NCBI GenBank assembly: GCA_902727905.1
Contig: CACVAR010000017.1
Coordinates: 1-10,599 of the forward strand
Direction: 5' to 3'
DNA: 10,599 nt
Origin: an uncultured Sulfurovum sp.
GTDB lineage: Bacteria > Campylobacterota > Campylobacteria > Campylobacterales > Sulfurovaceae
Of the stretch, positions 1 to 6,024 are shown in pieces. The translations under genes were made by a program, and so were the position numbers. Each line of letters begins with the position of its first letter. Position 1 is the first letter of the stretch. A model generated the notes under the pieces. The model had not been told where the DNA came from, searched no databases, and worked only from the letters and a program-made list of their open reading frames with translations.

Positions 1-2
1 GA

Positions 3-200
3 ATTTACCCTGCTATTGATGTAACAAAGTCAGGAACAAGAAAAGAAGAACTTATGGTAAGTGCAGAAGATCTTCAAAAAGTATGGGCGATTAGAAATGC
101 CATGCAAAATATGGAAGATGTTGAAGGATTAAAGTTCCTTTTTTCTAAAATGAATAAGACTAAAAATAATGCAGAATTTTTAGCCATGATGAATGAGTAA
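3..200 (+). CDS. rho: Transcription termination factor Rho, C-terminal fragment
   Basis: Only the last 65 residues are in the window; the 5' part lies upstream. Rho is the hexameric RNA-dependent ATPase that translocates along RNA and terminates transcription in the cytoplasm. The fragment reads IYPAIDVTKSGTRKEELM, then LQKVWAIRNAM, and ends FLAMMNE. This matches the end of E. coli Rho (AID..RSGTRKEELL, LQKMWILRK, FFEMM) position for position. The Arg in SGTR (fragment residue 13) corresponds to E. coli Arg366, the arginine finger that completes the neighbouring subunit's ATP site, so the catalytic end is intact. The stop codon is TAA at 198-200. murI starts 32 bases downstream on the same strand. 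Family assignment is very secure; only the missing N-terminus is unknown. Confidence 0.95.
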   Translation: MYPAIDVTKSGTRKEELMVSAEDLQKVWAIRNAMQNMEDVEGLKFLFSKMNKTKNNAEFLAMMNE

Positions 201-201
201 T

Positions 202-220
202 GTATAGTTTTTAACTATAC
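202..220 (+). terminator. Short hairpin between rho and murI, possible weak terminator or attenuator
   Basis: GTATAGTT (202-209) and AACTATAC (213-220) form a perfect 8-bp stem around a TTT loop, starting 2 bases after the rho stop codon. The stem is AT-rich and is followed by GAATTCAAC, not a T-tract, so it does not look like an efficient intrinsic terminator. It may instead protect a processed rho 3' end or weakly reduce read-through into murI. The structure is seen directly; the role is inference. Confidence 0.35.
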
Positions 221-232
221 GAATTCAACATT

Positions 233-970
233 ATGAAAATTGGCGTTTTTGACTCAGGGGCAGGGGGTCTAAGCGTTGTAAAATCTCTTCTTGCTGATAA
301 TCTTTTTGATGAGATTATCTACTATGGGGACACAGCTCGTGTTCCTTATGGTCCTAAGGATCAAAATACTATTATTCGTTATTCCCTTGAAGCATTAGAG
401 TTTTTTAATAATTTTGAGATAGATTTATTGATTACAGCTTGTAATACAGTGTCAGCATATGCATTACCTGAAATGAATGCCCAGAGTTCTTACCCTGTAG
501 TCGGAGTTATTGAACCAGGGGTATTAGCACTTGAAAATAGTGACTTAGCTAAAAATGATAATATATTAATTATGGCAACACGTGCAACCATTACTTCAAG
601 ACGTTATGAGTTAGCACTTGAAAAGCTTGGGCATACTAATATTACTTCTTTACAAACTGGACTTTTTGTTCCTTTGGTAGAAGAGGGTATATTTGAAGGA
701 AAACTTTTAGATGCTACAATGGAACATTATTTCTCAGCTATTGAACAACCAAAAGCAATTATATTAGGTTGTACGCATTTTCCATTAATTGGAGAGAAAT
801 TAAAAAGTTATTTTAAGGATGAACCTATTTTAATTCATTCTGGTGAGGCAATTGTTGAGTACTTGGAAAGAAGATATGATTTAGAGGTTAAAGAAGAGGA
901 AGCAAGTTTAAAAATTTTTGCTTCCGATAATGTAGCAGGATTACGAAAAATAGCTGATGATTGGTTATAG
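233..970 (+). CDS. murI: Glutamate racemase MurI
   Basis: MurI interconverts L- and D-glutamate in the cytoplasm, supplying the D-Glu that MurD adds to the peptidoglycan stem peptide. The protein has 245 residues, close to the family norm. It carries the N-terminal GVFDSGAGGLSV motif (residues 4-15, with Asp7 and Ser8), YYGDTARVPYG (30-40), the first catalytic cysteine in ACNT (Cys70), and the second in GCTHFPL (Cys180, with His182). The Cys70 spacing, the LFVPLVEEG segment (144-152) and IHSGEAIVEYL near the C-terminus are close to the H. pylori enzyme. No upstream in-frame ATG, GTG or TTG exists before a stop at 212-214, so the ATG at 233 is forced. It has no recognisable Shine-Dalgarno sequence. 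Transcription probably continues from rho, since no promoter is evident in the 32-base gap. Its last six bases overlap the end of trpS on the other strand. Confidence 0.97.
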   Translation: MKIGVFDSGAGGLSVVKSLLADNLFDEIIYYGDTARVPYGPKDQNTIIRYSLEALEFFNNFEIDLLITACNTVSAYALPEMNAQSSYPVVGVIEPGVLALENSDLAKNDNILIMATRATITSRRYELALEKLGHTNITSLQTGLFVPLVEEGIFEGKLLDATMEHYFSAIEQPKAIILGCTHFPLIGEKLKSYFKDEPILIHSGEAIVEYLERRYDLEVKEEEASLKIFASDNVAGLRKIADDWL

Positions 971-1930
971 TATTCCTACAGCATCACGAACTTGAGCCAT
1001 TTTATTGTTAGCAATAATTTGCATTTTTTTAGCACCATCATTTAAAATATCTTTGACTAAATCTGGATTATTGAGGTAAGCTTCACGTTTCTCTCTAGCC
1101 TCAGAAAATTCTTCCCAAATAAGTTCTTTAAGGTATTTTTTAAAGTGACCATAACCTTCTTCACCACTTTTATAACGTGCTTGTAATTCAACTTTTCGAT
1201 TTTCATCTAAAAAAAGTGAAGCAATATTATAGATATGGCACCCTTGATATTCTAAAGGTTCACCCAGTGGTGTGGAGGATGAAAGAATCTTATTGCAACG
1301 TTTTTGTAACTTTTTTTCAGTTTCCATAAAAATATCTATGGCATTGTCATAAGATTTTGACATTTTTTGTCCATCAATTCCTGGTATGGTTGCCACATCC
1401 TCATTGACTACATGCTCTGGTAGTGTAAAAATTTCTCCATATTCATTGTTGAATTTCACAGCTATATCGCGTGTCATTTCCACATGCTGAATTTGGTCTT
1501 TCCCTACAGGTACTTTTTCTGTATCAAGCAGTAATATGTCTGCAGCCATAAGAACAGGATATGAGAATAACGCATGGTTAGCTGTAATACCTTTAGCCAC
1601 TTTGTCCTTATAGGAGTGAGCACGTTCAAGTAGTCCCATGGGCGTAAATTTTGATAGCATCCAGTAGAGTTCAAGTACCTGTGGAACATCACTTTGAACC
1701 CAAAAAGTTGTTTTCTCTGGATTGATACCTAAAGATAAATAATCAATAGCAGCATCAAAAGTGAGTTCTTTTAACAAAGTAGCATTTTTTGATGTTGTAA
1801 GGGAGTGATAGTTGGCAATAAAAGTAAAAAGTTCTTCTTTTTCTTGTAGTTCAATCATAGGTTTCATGGCGCCAAAATAGTTACCAATATGAAGTTTACC
1901 TGAGGCTTGAATTCCTGTTAATACACGCAT
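965..1930 (-). CDS. trpS: Tryptophan--tRNA ligase
   Basis: This class I aminoacyl-tRNA synthetase charges tRNA-Trp with tryptophan using ATP. The 321-residue length is typical for bacterial TrpRS. The ATP-binding signatures are both present: HIGNY (residues 14-18, after TGIQASGKL) and KMSKS (189-193). Other family landmarks are ERAHSYKDK (102-110), the tryptophan-pocket segment around MAADILL with Asp131, and VGKDQ.QH (142-149). The ATG at 1928-1930 is preceded on the minus strand by AAGGA (1936-1940) at suitable spacing, which fixes the start. The gene is transcribed alone: it diverges from the small secreted protein gene and converges on murI, and its TAA (965-967) directly abuts the murI TAG (968-970). 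There is no intergenic space for a terminator hairpin. No sign of truncation or missing active-site residues. Confidence 0.97.
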   Translation of the reverse strand: MRVLTGIQASGKLHIGNYFGAMKPMIELQEKEELFTFIANYHSLTTSKNATLLKELTFDAAIDYLSLGINPEKTTFWVQSDVPQVLELYWMLSKFTPMGLLERAHSYKDKVAKGITANHALFSYPVLMAADILLLDTEKVPVGKDQIQHVEMTRDIAVKFNNEYGEIFTLPEHVVNEDVATIPGIDGQKMSKSYDNAIDIFMETEKKLQKRCNKILSSSTPLGEPLEYQGCHIYNIASLFLDENRKVELQARYKSGEEGYGHFKKYLKELIWEEFSEAREKREAYLNNPDLVKDILNDGAKKMQIIANNKMAQVRDAVGIL

Positions 1931-1955
1931 AGTTGTCCTTAAAAATAATGCTGTA

Positions 1956-1961
1956 AGTATA
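1956..1961 (-). promoter_or_regulatory. Probable -10 box of trpS
   Basis: On the minus strand TATACT lies at 1961-1956, preceded by GC, and would start transcription near 1949, giving a leader of about 20 bases that contains the AAGGA ribosome site. No convincing -35 box is seen; the upstream DNA is AT-rich, as is common for sigma-70 promoters in Campylobacterota. Position and consensus fit well, but there is no independent proof. Confidence 0.45.
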
Positions 1962-2022
1962 GCAAATTTTTGAGCTTAATATATTTATATTATCTTTAGT
2001 ATTTATTCTAATATTTATATTT

Positions 2023-2028
2023 TATAAT
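2023..2028 (+). promoter_or_regulatory. Probable -10 box of the small secreted protein gene
   Basis: A perfect TATAAT sits 47 bases before the chosen ATG at 2076, behind a long T/A-rich stretch (1977-2022) typical of Campylobacterota promoters that lack a clear -35 box. Transcription would begin near 2035. That places the upstream in-frame ATG at 2034 at or before the transcript start, which independently favours the ATG at 2076. Confidence 0.5.
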
Positions 2029-2075
2029 GTTTTATGGTGTTTTATTGTATGATAAGTTTACTTAAGGATAAGGTT

Positions 2076-2498
2076 ATGAAAAAAATAATAACAATTTTGA
2101 CAATCGTGCCTCTGATGGTATTTGCTGGTCTCAATGTAGGAAAAGTAACCAATACATTGTCTCATATAAAAGGGAAAAAAACATTAAGTTTTTTTAATGC
2201 GAATACGCATATCCCTCTAGAAGGTAAATTAAAACTTACCTCTTTAAGTACTGCTGATATTGTACTTTTTTCATCTAAAAAACACAAGTCAAAAAGTACA
2301 ATAGTTAATTCATATAAAAAACTGAAAGAAAATAAAAATAGCATTGGCGCAATTTATTTGAAAAAGGGCAGAACACAGATTATTTTTGTAAAAGAACGAC
2401 TCGATGCTAAAGGGTTAAGCTTAAGTCCTAAGTTTAAAAAACATATTTTACATGAATGGCAATTAGATCCATTAGCATTAGTAAAGGGCTTAAAATAG
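2076..2498 (+). CDS. Small secreted protein of unknown function
   Basis: I do not recognise a named family. The 140-residue product starts at ATG 2076, chosen because AAGGA lies at 2064-2068 and because the start then opens directly into a signal peptide: MKK, a hydrophobic run (residues 4-16) and a probable signal peptidase I site VFA|GL (after residue 17). An in-frame ATG at 2034 would add 14 residues, but it lacks a ribosome site and coincides with the predicted transcript start. The mature protein is about 120 residues and very lysine-rich, so strongly basic. It has a hydrophobic strand ADIVLF (60-65) and a patterned segment GAIYLKKGRTQIIFVKERL (91-109), and ends LALVKGLK. No cysteines, lipobox or second membrane segment are visible. 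The pattern of alternating strands suggests a small alpha/beta periplasmic domain. It precedes a membrane GGDEF-EAL gene by 113 bases, but a terminator lies between them. Any role as a periplasmic regulator of that protein is speculation. Confidence 0.8.
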   Translation: MKKIITILTIVPLMVFAGLNVGKVTNTLSHIKGKKTLSFFNANTHIPLEGKLKLTSLSTADIVLFSSKKHKSKSTIVNSYKKLKENKNSIGAIYLKKGRTQIIFVKERLDAKGLSLSPKFKKHILHEWQLDPLALVKGLK

Positions 2499-2515
2499 CT
2501 CTTTACTGTATTTTT
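2480..2515 (+). terminator. Intrinsic terminator after the small secreted protein gene
   Basis: AGTAAAGGGCT (2480-2490) pairs with AGCTCTTTACT (2497-2507) as an 11-bp stem containing one G-U pair, with a TAAAAT loop. GTA and a run of T (2511-2515) follow. The TAG stop codon (2496-2498) sits at the loop edge, so the left arm is made of the last codons. Stem, loop and T-run fit a Rho-independent terminator, suggesting that the next gene is mostly transcribed separately. Confidence 0.65.
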
Positions 2516-2547
2516 AAATTAAAAAAGTATGAGATAAAAAATTAATG

Positions 2548-2578
2548 TTCACAATTAGGCACATTTTTATGTTAGAAT
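2548..2578 (+). promoter_or_regulatory. Possible promoter of the GGDEF-EAL gene
   Basis: TTCACA (2548-2553) resembles a -35 box and TAGAAT (2573-2578) a -10 box, 19 bases apart, with a T-rich spacer. The transcript would start near 2585 and include the GGGAG ribosome site. The spacing is slightly long and the -10 is one base off consensus, so this is only a candidate, supported by the terminator just upstream. Confidence 0.35.
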
Positions 2579-2611
2579 GTTCCTATATTAAACTCAATTT
2601 GGGAGATTGTA

Positions 2612-4489
2612 TTGAATAAGATTAATTTTTTTAACAATAACAGGATTTATTTTTATGTTATTATCGCTTATGCAATACTTTTTTATTTGTTTTTAAGTAC
2701 TTATAAGGATTTGATACCTTTTGAAGATAAAGCAAAGCATATTCTTTTAAATGAAGCAATAAGTTTGGTTGACGATACAACCTCTAATATTTTAGAGAGT
2801 ATGGTTAAAGAGGATGTGAGTTTCTTACATTCAAATTCAAATGATGAAGAATTACGTTTTGAAAATGAAAAACTGCTTTCTATGATGAATAGTACGGATA
2901 TTAATTCATTGTTTGTTGTTTATGTCATAAAAGGTAAGTACTTCTTTTTATTAGATACTGATACTAAAGATCACGCTGACTTACACCAAGCATTTATTCC
3001 AGAAAATAATAAGGTTTTCTCTCAAGTTGTTAAAGGGAAAAAGAAAAAAGTATTTATTCAAAATGAGGTTAAAGATCTCTCTTTTACTTTATTAAAGCCT
3101 ATTGTTCAGAATGGTGAAACTGTCGCCTTATTAGTAATTGATTATACTGAAAACCGTTTAACATCATTACTCAATATTTCAGTAAAAGCATTAAGTTATT
3201 TGTTGATTTTATTTTTAGCATTTGTTTTTGCATTTTTATTTTACATTATATACACACACTACAATAAGTACAAAATTTATAGAAATCCACAAACCAATAC
3301 CTTTAACCGTATTTATATGATTGAGAATTATGAAAAAATTGATTTTAAAAAATACTATGTTGCTCTAGCAGATATTGACTTTTTTAAGAGAATCAATAAT
3401 AGATATGGACAAAAAAATGGTGATAAAGTTATTATTGCTGTTATAAAAATAATAGCCAGACGTTTAGAAAAGTGTGATAAGTTAATTCAGTATTCCGGCG
3501 AAGAATTTCTTCTTTTAATTGCGAAAGACGCTAGAAATGAATATGAACTTAGAAAACTATTGGATGATATTCGTATAGATATTAATAGAGCAATTTTTGA
3601 CATTGAAAATGAAAAAGTAAGTTTAAGTATTTCTATGGGAGTTCTTTTAAATACAGGGATAGAAAAATCATTACAGGATGTCATACATAAAGCTGATACT
3701 GCATTGTATGAGTCTAAGCATAATGGTCGTGATAAAGTTAGTTACTTTGATATTTCTCAACCAAAAAAACTTTATAGAGAAAAGTTAAAAGATATGATTG
3801 AGTCTGATAAGCTGGTTTGTTATTATCAACCAATTCGTAGCTTAGAAGATAAAACATTACATCATTATGAAGCATTATTAAGAATAGAGGATGGTGATAA
3901 TATTATTTTTCCTGATAAGATTTTACCAGACTTGGAAGATTCGTATTTATATACTAACTTAACAAAAAGAGTCATTGAATATAATGTTGCAAAGCTTAAA
4001 GAAGACAAGAAAATGAGAATTTCTATTAACCTTTCTGCTGATGATTTGGTTAATGATGCTATTTTATCGATTCTAGCACAAAATGCTGATTTAGCAGATA
4101 GACTTTTAATAGAGATTTTAGAAAATAAAAGTATTGATTATAAGAAAGTTGAACTTTCGATTCAAAAGTTAAAACTTTTTGGATATAAAATTTGTATTGA
4201 TGATTTTGGGTCGGGTTATTCAAATTTAAATCACTTGTTAAAACTTTCGATTGATTATCTAAAAATTGATGGTAGTATTATTAAAGAAATACACCATGAT
4301 AAACGTGCTTATAGCATTGTAAAAACATTTGCGACCTTTTGTAAACAAAATGATATTGAAGTTATTGCAGAGTTTATTGACAAACAAGATGTTGTTGATA
4401 TCTTAAAAAGCTTTGGGGTTAAGTATGGTCAGGGTTGGTACTTCTCTAAGGCTCAGCCTTATGAAGATTTAGATAAAGACCATAAGTAG
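2612..4489 (+). CDS. Membrane-anchored GGDEF-EAL protein (c-di-GMP turnover)
   Basis: The 625-residue protein has a transmembrane helix at about 11-30, a periplasmic region at about 31-190 (probably a sensor domain of Cache-like size), a second helix at about 193-214, a GGDEF domain at about 225-380 and an EAL domain at about 390-615. GGDEF domains make c-di-GMP from GTP; EAL domains hydrolyse it to pGpG. In the GGDEF domain the signature is SGEEF (295-299); the metal Asp254, Asn262 and Asp271 of the FK..N...G..NGD segment are kept. The inhibitory I-site RxxD is replaced by EKCD (286-289). In the EAL domain the usual catalytic set appears complete: Glu420 (EAL), Asn473, Glu501 and Glu504, Asp530-Asp531 (DDFGSG), Lys551, Glu587 (AEFID in place of AEGVE) and Gln607. 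The start is TTG at 2612, set by GGGAG at 2601-2605; no better start is nearby. The protein probably has phosphodiesterase activity; net direction cannot be told from sequence. Confidence 0.95.
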   Translation: MNKINFFNNNRIYFYVIIAYAILFYLFLSTYKDLIPFEDKAKHILLNEAISLVDDTTSNILESMVKEDVSFLHSNSNDEELRFENEKLLSMMNSTDINSLFVVYVIKGKYFFLLDTDTKDHADLHQAFIPENNKVFSQVVKGKKKKVFIQNEVKDLSFTLLKPIVQNGETVALLVIDYTENRLTSLLNISVKALSYLLILFLAFVFAFLFYIIYTHYNKYKIYRNPQTNTFNRIYMIENYEKIDFKKYYVALADIDFFKRINNRYGQKNGDKVIIAVIKIIARRLEKCDKLIQYSGEEFLLLIAKDARNEYELRKLLDDIRIDINRAIFDIENEKVSLSISMGVLLNTGIEKSLQDVIHKADTALYESKHNGRDKVSYFDISQPKKLYREKLKDMIESDKLVCYYQPIRSLEDKTLHHYEALLRIEDGDNIIFPDKILPDLEDSYLYTNLTKRVIEYNVAKLKEDKKMRISINLSADDLVNDAILSILAQNADLADRLLIEILENKSIDYKKVELSIQKLKLFGYKICIDDFGSGYSNLNHLLKLSIDYLKIDGSIIKEIHHDKRAYSIVKTFATFCKQNDIEVIAEFIDKQDVVDILKSFGVKYGQGWYFSKAQPYEDLDKDHK

Positions 4490-4503
4490 TAGTTTTACTT
4501 ATG
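4481..4503 (+). terminator. Hairpin between the convergent GGDEF-EAL and der genes, possible terminator
   Basis: CATAAGTA (4481-4488) and TACTTATG (4496-4503) form a perfect 8-bp stem with a 7-base loop, spanning the GGDEF-EAL stop codon. A T-rich but interrupted stretch (ATTTATTT) follows on the plus strand; the minus side has no clear T-run. It may end the GGDEF-EAL transcript and only weakly the der transcript. Confidence 0.4.
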
Positions 4504-4524
4504 ATTTATTTAGGATAGACTGTT

Positions 4525-5934
4525 TTAATCGTCATCCATACGTTGACCACGTTTACGTCCATTTATATCTAGTGGTACACCAGAGAAGTCAAATTTTTCT
4601 CTAAAAATGTTTGATAAATAACGTTTATAGGAAAAATGAAGTCCATCTGGTCTATTGGTAATAATAGCAATTTTTGGAGGTTTTGTTTCATATTGGGTAG
4701 CAAATTTAATGCTAACTACACCACCGTTAACTGTAGGTGGGTGGTGTCTACTAATAGCATATTTCAATGTTTCATTAAGTGTCGACGTTGGAATTCTTTG
4801 TTTATAACGTTCGTAAATTTGAACAATTTCATCCAAGATTTTATGCACTCTTAGACCAGTTTTAGCAGATATGGTTATAAGTGGTGCATAGTGAAGAAAC
4901 TTTAATTGATCACGAATATCTTCAACTGCTTTGGTATAGGTCTCTTCATCATCTTTATGTATATCCCATTTATTCAGTACAATCATACAACCAAGTTTAT
5001 GCTTTTCAACAAGGTTAGCAATACGTTCATCTAACTCCAGAACACCAACAGTTGCATCTATAATAAGTAGAGCTATATCTGCTTCTTCTAGCATCTCTTC
5101 TGTTCGTCCAAAGGCATACTTCTCAATACCAAGAATTTTACCCCGTTTTCTTATTCCTGCCGTGTCAACAAAGGTTATTTTACGATCTTGATACTCTAAG
5201 GCTTCATCCACAGGGTCAATGGTTGTTCCTGCGACAGGGGAGACAACAACACGTTCTTCATTTAAAAAAGCATTTAGTAGAGAACTCTTACCAGTGTTGA
5301 CACGACCAATAATAGCTACTTTAATGTCTTTATCTTCTTCTTCAACGTCATCTACTTGAACCATGTTAACAATATCTTCAAATGAGAGTTCACTGTCTTC
5401 CTCAAGTTCTAAACCTTCATCTTCTTCTTCACGTTCAGGAATGTATTCTTCAAGCCATGCATAAAAGTCATTCATATAACGGTTATGGCTTACAGACATA
5501 GGAAAAGTTCTATCTGCACCAAACTCTAAAAAGTCCCAATAGCGAATAGATTCATCCTTATCATTGTCTATTTTGTTAACAACGAGTGCTATGGGTTTAT
5601 TTAGGTCTTGAAGTTGATAAAAAAGTTCTCTATCTTCTTCTTGAGGGATATTTTTCCCATCTACTAAGTAGATGATTATATCAGCATCATCAGCAGCACG
5701 TAAAGAGAGTTTTTTGACAATAGAAAACATCTCTGTACTGTCATCAATTCCACCTGTATCTATCACTTCAAAGTCACGGTTACCAGAGATAGTAACCATA
5801 CGTTTTTTAATGTCACGAGTTGTTCCCACAACATCAGAAGTAATGGCATCTCTTTGTCTAAGAAGTCTGTTAAATAGGGAACTTTTCCCTACATTAGGTC
5901 GCCCTAAAATAGCAACTTTTTTTAATTTTGGCAT
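4525..5934 (-). CDS. der: Ribosome biogenesis GTPase Der (EngA)
   Basis: Der is an essential GTPase with two tandem G domains that helps mature the 50S ribosomal subunit in the cytoplasm. The 469 residues show G domain 1 with GRPNVGKS (11-18), GTTRD (37-41), DTGG (59-62) and NKID (120-123). G domain 2 has GRVNTGKS (210-217), GTTID (236-240), DTAG (257-260), NKWD (321-324) and SAKTG (356-360). A C-terminal KH-like domain (about 380-460) follows, ending with a short tail rich in Arg and Asp. The two G domains are joined by a strongly acidic linker (about 167-203). P-loop 2 has Val and Thr where the usual motif has Pro and Val; the nucleotide-binding Lys and Ser are kept. The ATG at 5932-5934 has only a weak purine-rich ribosome site (GAAAG). 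It lies 90 bases after mscS on the same strand but seems to have its own promoter and a structured leader. It converges on the GGDEF-EAL gene. Confidence 0.98.
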   Translation of the reverse strand: MPKLKKVAILGRPNVGKSSLFNRLLRQRDAITSDVVGTTRDIKKRMVTISGNRDFEVIDTGGIDDSTEMFSIVKKLSLRAADDADIIIYLVDGKNIPQEEDRELFYQLQDLNKPIALVVNKIDNDKDESIRYWDFLEFGADRTFPMSVSHNRYMNDFYAWLEEYIPEREEEDEGLELEEDSELSFEDIVNMVQVDDVEEEDKDIKVAIIGRVNTGKSSLLNAFLNEERVVVSPVAGTTIDPVDEALEYQDRKITFVDTAGIRKRGKILGIEKYAFGRTEEMLEEADIALLIIDATVGVLELDERIANLVEKHKLGCMIVLNKWDIHKDDEETYTKAVEDIRDQLKFLHYAPLITISAKTGLRVHKILDEIVQIYERYKQRIPTSTLNETLKYAISRHHPPTVNGGVVSIKFATQYETKPPKIAIITNRPDGLHFSYKRYLSNIFREKFDFSGVPLDINGRKRGQRMDDD

Positions 5935-5968
5935 ATTTTTCTTTCATTAGGCTTGTTTACAATTTGAA

Positions 5969-5996
5969 GGGTTGGCTTCAGCCAACGTTGAAGCCC
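5969..5996 (-). promoter_or_regulatory. Structured leader of der: two mutually exclusive hairpins
   Basis: Read in the direction of der, GGCTTCA (5995-5989) can pair with TGAAGCC (5980-5974) around an 8-base loop. Alternatively GTTGGC (5986-5981) can pair with GCCAAC (5976-5971) around a TGAA tetraloop. The two share bases, so only one can form. A third TTCA-type copy (CTTCA, 5969-5965 on this strand) follows. The patch is clearly GC-richer than its surroundings. No T-run follows, so it is not a standard terminator. It could be a regulatory leader, an mRNA stabiliser or a small dispersed palindromic repeat. Confidence 0.5.
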
Positions 5997-6010
5997 AGAA
6001 TTTATTTGGA

Positions 6011-6019
6011 ATTATAGCA
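6011..6019 (-). promoter_or_regulatory. Extended -10 promoter of der
   Basis: On the minus strand TGCTATAAT occupies 6019-6011: a perfect TATAAT with the TGn extension that lets promoters work without a -35 box. It lies just after the mscS stop codon. Transcription would begin near 6004, giving der a leader of about 70 bases that contains the alternative hairpins. der may therefore be expressed independently of mscS. Confidence 0.55.
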
Positions 6020-6024
6020 AGTTT

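Noticed and set aside
1504..1692. 62-codon minus-strand open frame inside trpS, considered as evidence of a frameshift or nested gene
   Set aside because: It is in another frame of an intact trpS with all motifs in order; no ribosome site or family resemblance.
1977..1992. 16-bp A/T-only palindrome (TAATATA, TT, TATATTA) upstream of trpS and the small secreted protein gene
   Set aside because: Composed only of A and T inside an A/T-rich promoter stretch, so chance is a sufficient explanation; not called as an operator.
2162..2344. 60-codon minus-strand open frame opposite the small secreted protein gene
   Set aside because: A phenylalanine/leucine-rich shadow arising from the A-rich sense strand; no ribosome site, and the sense gene has a signal peptide, ribosome site and terminator.
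5672..5950. 92-codon plus-strand open frame opposite the start of der
   Set aside because: Antisense to the conserved first G domain of Der; composition follows from the complementary codons and it has no family resemblance.
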